Part shown: one piece after another, positions 1 through 11,643 of the stretch | Layout of the letters: every line of letters begins with the position of its first letter | How positions within the stretch are numbered: the stretch's first letter is position 1 | Assembly: GCA_018398765.1 (NCBI GenBank) | Contig: JAHBMJ010005827.1 | Location: 1 to 64,000 of the forward strand | Source: Chromera velia | Taxonomy: Eukaryota; Sar; Chromeraceae | DNA: 64,000 nt | Reading direction: 5' to 3' | Program-made: the position numbers and the translations under genes | The notes under the pieces: model-generated | What the model was told of the DNA's origin: nothing | Database searches by the model: none | The model's input: only the letters and a program-made list of their open reading frames with translations

Positions 1-395
1 AAACTAAAACCCATCTGACGCATGCATAGCGCAAATTAGCCTTTCGGGGCCGGGTTTTTGGCGAAAGACACTGCATGCGTCTGACGTAAGCAAGCTTGCG
101 AACGGCCCCGGAAAGCAAGAAAAATGAGAACTGCACGATTGACGCACGCCGGCCAGTCGACCGCGTGGGCCGGGAAAAAAGCCCGGGGGTAAGCTGAAAC
201 CCATCTGACGCACGCATGGTGCAAATCAGCCTTTCGGGGCCGGGTTTTTGGCGAAAGACACTGCATGCAGCGTGGGCTGGGGTATTTCTGTTTTGTAAGT
301 GCCCCCCGCTTCGCTTTCCGGGGCCATGCATGCATGGGATTGTTTGGTAAGTGCCCCCCGCTTCGCTTTCCGGGGCCATGTTCGCATGGGGATCG
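1..395. repeat. GC-rich direct repeats
   Basis: Two related direct repeats are visible. An ~80-bp unit at about 1-79 returns at about 190-270 with only a few changes, both ending in the core CTTTCGGGGCCGGGTTTTTG followed by GGCGAAAGACACTGCATGC. A second ~47-bp unit occurs at about 292-339 and again at 342-389 (GTAAGTGCCCCCCGCTTCGC core). GCATGC hexamers recur. Open frames here are repeat-driven and show no domain, so I do not call a gene. The family is unknown. Confidence 0.75.
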
Positions 396-846
396 AGGCG
401 CGCCGGTCGACTGCATGTCAGAAAATTAAAGATTCAAAGAGAAAAGCCCAGAAAAGCTAGCTGGCCAAAAACGTGGTCAGCTGAGAGGATGGCAATGGAT
501 GGCATCATGCACTTTCAATCCTGCTGTAAAAACTTCTGATGGAGATGACACCAGACTCCCGTTGCTAAACAGATTCACTGAAGGACAAGAAGAGGATTTG
601 TGACTTCGCAGCCACATTAGTCCATGTGTTTTTCTTGGATGCAAACGGAGGACAACACAAAACAACGGTTGTTCGACAGTGCCAGTCCGCCAGCTCTTCC
701 ACTGCAAGACCGCACGCACTATTGGGGGGTGGTGCTTTTACTTCATAGAGAATTCCCTGGAGGCAGCCTGCCAGAACGGCCTGCATCAAAACATGCGTTG
801 CTCGTCACAGATCAGTGAGGGACACTGAGAGCAACAGAACAGAGAG
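396..846. other. Intergenic, upstream of amidohydrolase
   Basis: No coding segment, RNA gene or clear repeat is recognised. It should hold the promoter and 5' UTR of the amidohydrolase that starts at 847, but I cannot point to a specific element. Confidence 0.5.
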
Positions 847-3560
847 ATGATCGAACCCCATGCACAGATGGACCGTTCAACTTCTCCTCATGTAATCTAC
901 ACAGGGACCTTCCTTTCGTGTGTTCCCCCCTCAGGGGAATTGGAGCGGCTGCCCGGTGGTCTCCTGGTCAATATGGAGACGGGACTCATTGAGGGGGTGG
1001 GGGCGGAGACGGAACTAAAAGGGCAGGCACCGGACGCAAGAGTGGAACGCATAGACGGGGACTGTCTGTGCGTGCCGGCCTTTCACGACGCACACGTGCA
1101 CGCTCTGGCTGTGGGGGTCAGGCGGGAGGTCGGATGCAGTGTGAGAGACTGCAGAAATTGGGATGAGGCGGCGGGGTTGATGAGGGGGCATGTGGAAAGG
1201 GGAGGGGCGAAGTCAGGGTGGCTCGTTGCCGGGGGGTGGCAACGAGACTGGTTTGATTTGACGAAACCCGCAGAGATGGCCGGACGGGTCGACAGAGACT
1301 TTCCTTCTGTACCAGTCTACATTCGGGACGCGGACGGTCGGCCGGTTTCTTTTGATCGATACCTTGTTCCGTATACTCTAGATCTCCGTCTACATTCAAG
1401 TGTCCTATCTCATGTTTCCAGCCCCCCTCAGTGCATTGCATGCTTTCCGCCGAAACGTCCGCGTCTGCATGCAGAAAGCTTTCTTCACTTTTGCCGTGTT
1501 GTATTGTTTTGTGTCCCCTTATGTGGAGATCGGCCGTAGCGAAAGGTCAGGTGTACCTTTTGAAAGCAAGACATAAATGCAAGCGCGGTCTGTGCGGTCG
1601 GAAAGCAAGTCAGATGGTTTGAGTCGAGTGAGGGAAGACATCCACTGAATGCACTTGAGGTTCACGCGCAAGAGGCGTTTGTGTGTCTCTTCTCTCCGTC
1701 TCTTTCTCTTTCAGCAACGGTCTCTGTCTTCCTCTTACTCCCAGAGCCCGCATTCTCTCTGTGAGAGATTTTCAGTCTGTGCGTGCATAAATGGTGAATA
1801 AATGCCTTTGTTTCTTGCCTTCCTCCGTGTCTCTGTTTGCGTCTGTGCCCATGTCTTTTTGTTTGCCTGGAGGAAAAGGGGGAAGGCAAAGCGCAGAGTG
1901 TCTGTCTGTCCATTTGCCTGTGTGCATGCCCAAGCGTCGTCAATGACTGCTTGCAGGTCATAGCGTTCTCCTGAACAGCAAAGCCCTGGAGATGTTCAGA
2001 CAAAACGTTGGTTTCACCTTGGGGCGAGGGCTCTTTGCCGAATTTGTCATTCCCAGTTTTTTGCTGTTTGTCTGTTCCTCTACATCTGCGCAGTGGAAAT
2101 TGATAAATGCTTGTTCTCTGCTCAAAGATGCGTGTCATTTTTGGTCTCCTCACCGCTAGGGAAAGGATGTAATACCATCGGATGGACGGCTCTTCGAGGG
2201 AAATTTCGTTGCTTCGCTTTTGTTCTTTTTGTGTTGTCTTCCTGTGAAGTTATTTGAAGGGAAGGCGGGTGATGATAATTCCGTGTCAACATTCTCTTCG
2301 GACATTTCCGTCATGTGCACCATACGCGTTCTGTTCTTGCCATCTTTCTCCTTAATTCTCCCAGGTGGGCGATTCCCGCTTTGAAGAGATGAAGAAGAAG
2401 GGTTGGGTCCGTAGGTGTGTGTTGATGGAGGAAGCCGCAGACCTTGCCAAGAGACTCCTGCCTCCCTTGGAGACTGGAGCCAGGAGGGCTGCTTTGCGCA
2501 ATATCCAAAGCTGGCTGCTTGCACACGGCATCGTGGGGTATCAGGAGCCGGGGGTCTCTGCTGCAGATGTGCAGGCGTACCTGTCGGAGTATCGAGAGAC
2601 GCGAAAGGGGGACCCTTTGCCTCTTGTCAGGCTGTGTGTGCGATTGAATCCCGGACGGTTTCGTTCCGAGCTAAAGAGCGTGTTCACAGACCTGGCAGGC
2701 GGCCTGCCTTCATCATCTTCCTTTCAGTTGAGTGAGGGGACGAAGGCAGACAGAGAATTTGATGAGGTGACCCCCTTCCCTTTGTTGGTTGATGGGGTGA
2801 AGATTTTTCTTGATGGCGTCATTGAGGACGGTACAGGACTTTTGCTTGAGCCTTACAATGAGTGGGAAGGGGGTGGGGAGACAGGCAGACACAGCGAGTG
2901 CATGAAGGAGGGGGGATTGGAAGACGGAGTTCTGACAATGAGAGACGAGGAATGGAAAGGAAACGCCTTATGGAGCTGCAGAGAGTTGAAGGAAGTAGAA
3001 GGAGCCTTGAGAGAACTTCCAAAGTCATGTGACAGCACCATGAAAGGGGAGGCCGGGACGGAGAGAGCAGTCAAAGTTGTGCATGTACACGCCATAGGAG
3101 ACGGAGCCGTTCGACAGGCAATGGACGCTTTCTCTTCGTTCTCATCTTCTGAGACACCACGGAAGGAAGAGACGCTACCCGGCGGGGTTGTCAGCTCATC
3201 ACACAAGACTACACAAAGAGGTACAGAAAGGGAAACGAAGGGGGGCAGGACCTCGATTGTATTGGCACACTGTCAATTGGCGTCCGAGAAGGACGTAAAG
3301 AGATCGGTGGAGGTGGGGGCCGTGCCTGTTTTCTCACCCCTCTGGTTCGACGACGAGCCTCAAGTGCAGGTCTGCATGGTAGTATACGCTTGGTTTTCCT
3401 TCGTTGTTTGCGTGTCTGTTTGCGCGTCATTTTTCGTGTGTCGCCTGCTTCCTTGCGTAATTTTTGACCCGTTCCTTGTTTGTCATTTCTTGCTTTGGAT
3501 GTTTCTGCTGAGTCTCTGTGTGCACATGTGTTTCTAGATGGTTCTTTGTTGCTGTTTTTG

Positions 3561-3595
<35 letters not shown>

Positions 3596-4373
3596 GCGCG
3601 CGCGCGCGCGCGCATACATTTTGTTCCTTCCTTTCGTCTTTCTTCCCTTTCTGTCACTGACTGATGAAACCTCTGTCGGTAGACCCTTCAGACTGACTCC
3701 GTCTATCCATGTATGTGCGTTTGGCACATCTTCTGCCTGCCTGTGTGTATGCATGCAGGAGCTGTTGTTGAAGAGACTGGGACCCGAACGTTTCGGTCGG
3801 CAGTACCCGTGGGGCTCTTTTCTTCGTCATGGGAATTCTGGTGGCAGTGTGCACCTTCAAGAAGGAAGGGAGGAAGAAGAGAGGAGGAAAGATCCTCAGA
3901 GAACACAAGAGCGCCCCCCTCCGTTCTGCTTTGGGAGTGACCACCCGGTCTCGGGGCTCTGTCCTCTCGCAGGGCTGCGAACTGCTGTCTCTGTGGGAAT
4001 GCCGGGAAGCGTGGCGTTGTGTGCTTACACTTATTGGTCTGCTTGCGTGAATGGGTTTGGGGACTTGAGTGGTGTTCTGCGTGTCGGTCGGAAGGCGGAC
4101 TTTGTTGTACTAGCAGCGGAGGGACCAGAGGGGCACCGGCGTGTGTTTGCGAAGAGAGATGGGCTGGCAGAGAAAGAACAAAAGCAAAACAGTGAAGAGG
4201 ATGGCAAGAGAGGGTCCTTTTTGGAGTGTCGATACGCTGCTGCAGGGAAAGCGGAAGCCCGATTCCTTGCTGCAGCTTTTGAGCAGTTTTTGGGAAATGA
4301 AAGGATTTATGTAAAACAAACATTTCTAGGCGGCAAGTGCTTACATAATAAAAGGGCTGACAGTGATCGATAA
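847..4373 (+). CDS. YtcJ-like amidohydrolase (amidohydrolase family 3), four exons
   Basis: Predicted metal-dependent hydrolase of the YtcJ/amidohydro_3 type, which cleaves C-N bonds; the substrate cannot be told. I place exons at 847-1336, 1957-2006, 2365-3369 and 3759-4373, all with GT-AG borders and matching phases, giving about 719 residues. Seen: metal-binding HDAHVH in exon 1; RDADG spliced to HSVLLNSKALEMF in the 50-nt exon 2, matching the family DGH..VNS.AL signature; VHAIGDGAV and LAHCQ in exon 3; FGSDHPVSGLCPL and GRKADFVVL in exon 4. The C-terminal ~80 residues after the KADFVVL strand, and a Glu/Gly/Ser-rich insert of ~90 residues in exon 3, lengthen it beyond the usual ~550. No signal peptide is evident, so it is probably cytosolic. 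Joins are my inference from frame and motif continuity. Confidence 0.85.
3561..3612. repeat. (CT)n(CA)n(CG)n compound microsatellite in intron
   Basis: Pure CT, then CA, then CG dinucleotide runs in the third intron of the amidohydrolase gene. The alternating CG/CA part could adopt Z-DNA. Confidence 0.95.
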
Positions 4374-4672
4374 AAAGTTTTCAAACTTAATTTCGTAGAT
4401 TCAACTATATTTAACACTAGATTCAACTCATGAATTTGAATGAAATTGATTGATTTGAATGAAACATTATAATCGTTGCATGATAATATTTAATGAATGC
4501 ATTATTATGATTTTAGGTATAATTAAGGGTCAAATCTACGGTTAAATCAGAACGACGATATAATGACGCCTGCGTGGCTTAATTAGTTGCTCTTAATTTC
4601 CTCAAAAATTTTCCTGTAATACTTAATCAATACAAGTTAGTTCAATATAATTTCCAGTACTCTATCCAGTCA
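4374..4672. other. AT-rich spacer with left copy of a flanking direct repeat
   Basis: This is the AT-rich 3' flank of the amidohydrolase gene. Positions about 4603-4655 (CCTGTAATACTTAATCAATA...) are matched in the same orientation, with divergence, at about 7144-7194 on the other side of the foldback element. No gene is seen. Confidence 0.6.
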
Positions 4673-7130
4673 TGGTATACCCTAAAAAAGTATACCAAAA
4701 ATTGATATCGATATCAATTTTTGGTACACTTTCAAAAATTGACATCAATTTTCACAAATCGGTTTAAAAGAACTATAAACAGTTAGAAGCTCAAACTAAT
4801 AACGTTTAAAAGTCAAGTATAGATCTTTTAGCATGTTTAATATGAAGTTCTAACTGTTTATGGTTGTTGAGAAAAAATGTGATAAAAAATTGATATCAAT
4901 TTTTTAAAAATTGATAGTCATTTTTTTTTTTTTGACATTGATGTCAATTTTTATATTATTTTTTGGTATATTTTTTTAATATAGGTTTTTTCTTGAACAT
5001 ATTTTTTTTCATGAACCATAAAGAGCTAGAAGTTGAAACTAAGACCAGTTATAGGTCATATAAAGATGTATAAGCACTATTAGTTTGAGCTTCCAACTCT
5101 TTATACTTTGTAAGAAATCACTACATGCGAAAATCGGCTTTGATGTTGCAGCTAAAAACCCGGCACGAGATTGTATTTGCACGTCGGTCAGAAGCTGGGC
5201 GCGCTCATGAGATGGTTCCTTTCGAGCCCCGACCTGACAGTCTTCCTATCGATGTCACACATCGATCGAAAGTTCACATCGATCCTGCAAAGACAAACAG
5301 AGTCCCAAAGCTTACAGCAGCCTCCTTCTAGCAGAAAGGCAATCAAACAAAGGGCAGACAGGTTGCTGCAAGGCTGCGAAGGCCTATGGGAAGGCCGATC
5401 TGATAGCTGACCGATCGCTTTTGAATCGTGCGGAGTGAACTTCAAGGCCAAAATGGAGTCCCAAGCACTTTCACAAGGCTTTCCTGGCCTTGTAGAAGCC
5501 TGCTCTCTTACAAAGAAGCAGAGGAGAGACCGTCAAAGTCTGTAGAAACCTCTAGAGGTTCATCAGGAAAGAAAAAAGATCGATAGAAAGCAGTCTAGCT
5601 TCAGATGAAGTTCAGTAGGGAAGCTTGCAACACAGTTTGCAGTTGCAACATCAACTTTGAAATGTTATGCATTTCGATCTCTATTTAGTGAATTGTAACA
5701 CAAAAGACCCAGCATCTCAGAGCTCTACTTACTACTGACGGCCTGTTGTATCGATCAGCCTGCGATTCGCCTCCTGGGTGAAGCTAGCTTCGCTGCTGAA
5801 GAGGCTGAAATCCTCTCCAGACGGCCAAAATTGCACCAGATTGAGAAATTTGATGCGCGCATCATTACATGCTTTTCGTGCGTACAAAACCTACCGCCTG
5901 TGGAAAAATTATTGATGAAAAAAATCGCCAAAAATTCTAGCATGTTCTAAATTTAGTCCCTAAAAATGTTATTTACTTAGTTGCAGAGTGCAAGGTCTAA
6001 AATCCTTAATTTTTAAAATTCATAGAGTCAGTAGACTATAAAGGTAAAAAACTATAAAAAATATATGAGTTTTGAAATTCAATTTTTTTCCAACTTTTTT
6101 GAAAAATATAATCTTTGATATATCATTATTGAATTATCCTAAAACTATCTGTATATCATGAAAAAATAGTTTCCAGTTGTTGTAAAATTTTCTCCAAATA
6201 TCAGCTTTATATCATAGGTAGTTGAAGAGTTAGGGCTAGCAAGAAGGGTGAAATAATTTTTCCACAGGTGGTAGCTTTTTGAAGCAACACATTGCGCCAA
6301 GCGGGCTTGCTGGGGCCGCGCGCGCAGAGGCCGATCACAGCGCAAAACTCAAAAAAAGGCCGCTTTATCACAGCTTCTGCAGCGAACTGTGCGCTGTGAC
6401 CTGTCTGCCCTTTGTTTGATTGCCTTTTTGCTAAAAGGAGGCTGCTGTAAGCTTTGAGACTCTGTTTGTCTTTGCAAGATCGATGTGAGCTTTCGATCAA
6501 TGTGTAACATCGATAGGAAGACTGTCAGGTCGGAGCTTGAAAGGAACCATCTCGCAAGCGCGCCCAGCTTCTGACCGATGTGCGAATACAATCTCATGTA
6601 GCGAAGTTAGTTGCAACATCGAAGCCGATTTTCGCACGTAGTGATCTTCATATTAAAAAAATTGATATCACTTTTTTAAAAACTTTTTAAACATTTTTTT
6701 CTCACAAAGTATAAAGAGTTGGAATTTAAAACTGACAGTGCTTATACATCTTTTTATGAATTACAAGCGTTGTTAGTTTGAGCTTCTAACTTTTTATAGT
6801 TCTTAAGAAAAAAGTAATAAAAATTTTGATATCAATTTTTATTTTTTGATATCAATTTTTTTATATATATAAGAAAAAAATAAATAAAAAAATAAGATCA
6901 TTTTTTTGTTACATTTTTTTTTAACAACTATAAGGAGTTAGAAGCTCATACTAAGCATGCTAAGAGATCTACAGTTGACTGTTAAGCGTTATCAGTTTGA
7001 GTTTCTAAGCCTTCATAGTTCTTTCAAACCGATATATAAAAATTGATATCAATTTTTGAAAGTATACCAAAAATTGACATCGATATCAATTTTTAGTACA
7101 CTTTTCAGATATACTTTTATGGGGTATATC
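4673..7130. mobile_element. Foldback-type DNA element with long terminal inverted repeats (~2.46 kb)
   Basis: The two ends are reverse complements over several hundred bases at roughly 80% identity by eye. The left end begins GGTATACCC and the right end closes with GGGTATATC. Outer arms (about 4673-4870 and 6920-7130) are full of ATTGATATCGATATCAAT-like palindromes. Inner arms (about 5128-5390 and 6400-6640) share a less AT-rich segment. A further inverted pair lies near the centre (about 5885-5910 and 6255-6282, TACCGCCTGTGGAAAAATTATT). No transposase is recognised, so it is probably non-autonomous: a foldback or long-TIR (Mutator-like) relic. The superfamily cannot be fixed from the termini alone. 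Confidence 0.8.
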
Positions 7131-7143
7131 TTTAATGTGATTT

Positions 7144-7194
7144 TCAAAATTTGTCCTGCAATACTTATCAATAATTAGTTAACATAAATTGTAG
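7144..7194. repeat. Right copy of the direct repeat flanking the foldback element
   Basis: CCTGCAATACTTATCAATAATTAG... matches 4603-4655 in the same orientation with several substitutions and small indels. It is far longer than a normal target-site duplication. Confidence 0.6.
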
Positions 7195-7315
7195 AATAAA
7201 ATTTCAATTTCAATATGTTGACCCCCAGTCGCGACGCTGGAGCTGCTCAAGGTAGCTAGTGCGGTGATCCGAAAAAGGAAATGAGGGCACCAAGCAGGCA
7301 GCAGATCGAATTGAG

Positions 7316-8386
7316 GTGAGTGAGGCCGGGAGCAAGAAGGGACATTGGGGTTATGAAAGGGGAGAGAAACAGGGTGGGGCAGGCAGACATAATAGTGTAG
7401 GAAGTAGACCGATTCTACGTATCCTGCCAAATGAAGGAGAGTGGCTGAGGATGATAGATAAGATTGAGAGAGATGAAAAAAGAGAAGGGGATTGCTGTGG
7501 GCCTGATCGGTGGAGAACGACGGAGTTACCTCTTTTTTTGGCTCTGGCTGAATTGAGTCCGATTCGAGATGCGCTTTCGATTTTGAACGATGGGAAAAAA
7601 AAAGTGACGTATGAAGTTTGTAGAGACGATTGGAGAGAATGTGAGTGCAGAGTACATATAGAGATCAGCGAGGTCAGTATAACGGGGTGTAATCATCGAA
7701 TCTCCACAATAAAAGCTGAATGGGATGGAAGGGCGAGCAATAGAGATATATGTAGGAAAAGCGTGAACAAAAGAGTCTGCAGAGCAGCAGAAATTGTGTT
7801 TGCTGACCTGTCTGCAGAATAGGTGAGGAGAGATCCATCTCGGAGGGCTTTTCACGTCCGTTGGGCGATTGAGCAGTGCAGAAAATATGGGGACGGAGTA
7901 CAAGAGGGGCTGATGGAACCAGAAGGGGGCATCATATATCTTATTTTCTCTCCATTCCGGCGTGGTTTGTATTTTGGTTCAACCCAGGCAGTACCATCAC
8001 TGAGATGGGATGGGCATGTGACAGTTGCAAAGGGAGATCAGAAAAGGACCAGCAAGGCCAGGAAGGGGGCGGGGAGGGACTTATACGAAGTCATGAATCA
8101 AAGGACTTTACATGAATTCATCATGCTGCCTGTTTATTGGATTCGGACAGGGGAGGGGGACTTGAATAAACATTTATTGCATGCGGTAGAGCTATATCTG
8201 ATTGATGCGATAAGACTGAGCCTGAATATTTGCGGGAAGACGGGAGCGGGGGAAGGGGTGCGTTCTTTTCTTCCCTTCGGTCTTTTTTCGTCGTTATCTG
8301 GTGGCAGCATTCAGACAGCTCAGAGAAATCAATTCAAGGAGGAAGCAAATCGCCTGAGAGCAAGGCATGGGGCAGGGATGCACTGA
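7316..8386 (+). pseudogene. N-terminal region plus GIY-YIG endonuclease domain of the Penelope-like element
   Basis: The second half (from about 7823) carries the GIY-YIG signature: GGIIYLIFSP, then GLYFGSTQ, an Arg/His pair in LRWDGHV, the catalytic-type Glu in HAVELYLIDAI, and a terminal Asn in LSLNI. Spacing fits a GIY-YIG fold of ~110 residues, which would nick DNA to prime reverse transcription. The first ~168 residues (from 7316) have no recognised domain. The segment is in frame with the downstream RT region and belongs to the same element. Broken. Confidence 0.7.
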
Positions 8387-8596
8387 TTCCGCACGTGGTT
8401 TTATGCTTGGTTGGCCCGTAAGGCCCAACCAACGTCTCAACTCAAAAAGACATCGTTGATTTTTGAGGACGTGGTGGCATTATACTCTCGTTTTCTTCGG
8501 GTGGCATCGGATTTGTTCTTTCGATCTATTTTTGTCAGCAACCTTTCTTGGCTGTGTGAGGCAAAAGGATTTGACTGGGCTTTGGTCTGAGCGCAA

Positions 8597-10708
8597 GTGC
8601 GGTATCAGGAAATTCGCGTTCCCTTATTTGCTTTCCAGTCTGTGCGCGTTGTATTACATTCGTGTATTCGTTCATTTTTTGATTCGTTCATGCGTGGAGC
8701 AGCGGAGGGGGGTGGTGCAGGGGTAAGAAGGAAAAAGAAGGTATTTCTTCGTTTGCGAGCAGAAAAGGGAACGACTCTCAGGGATCTCTTTTCAAATGAG
8801 AAAGAGGCAACTGCGCGCTTACGTTGGTCAGAGAGAGAGCTGCTGCCAGTTCCGTGCACATGTGCAGACATTGGATGTAGGTTCGGGTTGCACCTGGTGG
8901 AGGGGCATGTAGTGGATAAGTGGTCGACAGCCTCTGGTTTGCAGTGCCTGTTTGCGACTCCCAAGAATTGGAACTCTCGATCTCGTTTTATTCCTTCGAT
9001 AAATGAGGTCGCTAACCATGTAGTAGCAACACTTAGCCAAAGGCCCGCTCAATCGAGGGTGTGGGGACGGAAGTGGGGGGAGGAAGGAGGAGAAAGGAAA
9101 CGTGAATGGAAGAAAGAATTAACGTACTGCCTTAGCAATTCTTCGTTCTTTATAGCTCAGGCCTGGAGGTTCTGCTCTGTGCCACCTACAGCAGTGGTGA
9201 GAGACTTGCGCAGTAAATTAGTCATTGGGCAGCTGGATCGGTCAGGAGGGGACCTTTTCTTTGTATGTCCTCAGGTTTATGCAAATGCAGTGGAGAATTT
9301 ATTCGTAAAGAATCTTGACTATGTATTGCGTACTCAAGTGATGGAAGAAGAAACAGTAGAAAAGCTCTTTGGAAAAGGAAAAGGGATTGGAGAGTTAGGG
9401 GAGAAAATGGGAAGAAAGTCTCGTGGGCGTCATGCATTTGGGCGAGGGATTGTGTGGCTGAAAGCAAAATTGTTTAGAGACGGGCACCCTAGACAGCTCT
9501 CTGAACTGAAGTGGCGCCCACTGGTGTCGTATGCAAGACACGCATGGAGAAAGCCCTTTTTGATTGTGTGTCGGTTGTTGAATGGATTGCTTTCCACTTT
9601 AAGTCCGCATGCGACCTTGTTTTCACCGTTTACTTTTATGTGAGACATCAGAGAATTTAATGGGGGGTCGGGAAATATCGAATGCGCCCATTTTACTGCT
9701 GTTCGGGGAAGGATGTTACCGTCTGTTTCGCATTTTAGTCAGATCTTCGTTCATGTCGAGGACATTAAGAACTTTTATCTTTCAATTCCCCGAGCATTGG
9801 TTCTTCATTTACTTTCTTGTGTGTTTGATGAGCTTCGCGCATCTCGTCGGTATTCTTTTTTGGTATTGCTTTTTTCTTTTGTTGGGGGTGTTCAGATTCA
9901 TTCTGCCATAATCATGGGAAGAGGAGGGAGAAAGTGGACGCCCAAGGGTCACACTCGGCCTACAGCTTTTCTTTCAACACACGGCCGGTTCCAGAATGCA
10001 TGGGCACTTTCTTTTGACGAAATTCTTGATTTTGTGAAATTGGACTTTGCGACCTACTTTGTGGCTATTGGGAATCGTCATGTGTGGCAGCGGCAGGGGT
10101 TTGCACAAGGCTCTCCTCTGTCACCGGCCCTTGCGAATGGAAGTGTGGCTTTGGTCGAACGTGATTGGGCTACAGCCCGGGGGATTAGCTCCTTGTCGGG
10201 CAGTAAGCGTGTGGTACGAAGATGGATGGATGATCGGCTCTTGGTTGCTCGTCTTCCCTTTGCTTTAGAAAAAGATCACATATGTGTAAGTCTTCGCAGG
10301 GAGGATTTTTATGCTGTTGAATGTATGCTTGAGGAGCAAAATTTAGACACTTTTCTGCAGTTCGAGCTTCGTCCATACGACTGCTGTACCCGCTTGTTTT
10401 TGTTGCCGAAGGACCCCAATCGCTGTCGTGTTTCTTTGCTAGCCGGTAGAGTGAGAGCTCCTCTTCCCTTTCCTCGCTATGCTTATGCGCGATCAGCTGT
10501 TCCTGCACATCGTCTTCTTGACACTTTGCGTTCTCATATTTTGCGTGCGTTTCTTTTTTCGTTATGTCCTGATTCTTTGTTTGTTGCAGTTTTATGTGGT
10601 GTGTGGAGAGAATTGCAGGAGTGCGGTTTTCTTTTGCGTAACACCTGTCGCATCACTTTTGGTTTGCTTTTAGCAGCCGGTCTTGGTCACCTTCGCGATC
10701 GGCTTTGA
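8597..10708 (+). pseudogene. Reverse transcriptase region of the Penelope-like element
   Basis: Recognisable RT motifs in order: a CTCADIGCRFGLH...GH zinc-like motif; KLVIGQLDRSGGDLFF, corresponding to the ADKG box of Penelope RTs (motif 1); RPLVSYARHAW (motif 2); EDIKNFYLSIPR (motif A); WQRQGFAQGSPLSPALANG (motif B); and RRWMDDRLL (motif C, with MDD in place of the usual YxDD). The order, and the long spacer before motif B, fit Penelope-like RT rather than LINE or LTR types. The region after motif C should be thumb. Broken copy. Confidence 0.75.
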
Positions 10709-11050
10709 AGGAGAGAATTTGAGTTTTATAGCTGCCCTTAGGGCGGCTGCAATTTTATATCGGTTGGCGCATGGTGAAGGGCAGGCGCGCGCCATGCACC
10801 GCTGTTTTGCTTTCGTCCGCGGCCTGCCATGCATTTGTTTTTATAGCATTGGCATGCATTTGTGTGAGTTAGCATGCATGGGCCATCCGAGATTAATGTG
10901 CACTTTGCTTATGATTTTGACAATTCGCATGCAGGCCCTTTGGATCGAAACCGCTCGATCTTCTCGCTTCCTGCAGAGGATGTTGAAAGCTGACACTCCG
11001 CAAACGTCTGACAGGGTGCATGGAAGTCAGAAAATACAGTTGATCAATGC

Positions 11051-11643
11051 AATTTAATTGACTTGTGTCAAATGCTTTCCTAGGTCCTTTCTGAAAATAA
11101 CCTTTTACTGGGCTATACTAAGTTATAGCTAGATAGTACAATTTATTTCTCTATCTAGGCACAGGTAATGATGAAAATGCACTCGATTGCATGATTACTA
11201 GCATGATTAAGATGATGATCTGCATTCAATTCAACGAATCAATTGCCATAAATCGGTTCAACGGGAAAAGTTTGTATGCATGTGACTGGACTGGCCGCAT
11301 TGCGTGCACAAGTCGCTATAGCCTCTCTACGCCCCTTCATCCCTCTCCGGGCTATTCTGTGTCCGATCTGGTTTGCTTTGATCAAATAAAAAAATTGTTC
11401 AAAACTCAACAATGCACCCGACTCAGAGCGACACTTCAATTCTTGGTAACGCGCCATGTATCTAAGTCCTGCATGCCAGGTGCCGTAAAGAAAAAAAGCG
11501 ATTCACTTCAATGAAAGTCTGTGACGGAGCGGTGCTGGTGAGGCTGCGCGTTTCCTTCCCACTGTACCACTCAAAAGACGGGCCCGTGAGCTGACTGACT
11601 CATGCAATCACGCATGCACATACAGGCCCGATTTCAAAGTCAT
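11051..11643. other. Intergenic spacer
   Basis: No supported gene. A 107-codon open frame at 11191-11514 (+) has no domain and reads like chance. Position 11644 is the 3' end of the minus-strand ankyrin-like gene. Confidence 0.5.

Larger units (their letters stand above)
7200..11050 (+). mobile_element. Penelope-like retroelement with N-terminal GIY-YIG endonuclease
   Basis: Coding parts run from about 7316 to 10708 and all lie in one reading frame, interrupted about four times, so the copy looks broken though not scrambled. Order seen: an unrecognised N-terminal segment, a GIY-YIG nuclease domain, a CxC-x4-C...H...H zinc-finger-like motif, then reverse transcriptase motifs 1 to 5. Canonical Penelope elements carry GIY-YIG after the RT; the reversed order here matches the permuted Naiad/Chlamys clade described from green algae and protists. 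Outer borders are estimates: the 5' side abuts the direct repeat near 7194, and the 3' side fades into a GCATGC-rich tail near 10.9-11.05 kb. No terminal repeats were identified. Confidence 0.7.

Noticed and set aside
11191-11514. 107-codon plus-strand open frame
   Set aside because: No recognisable domain, no splice context, and composition like the surrounding spacer.
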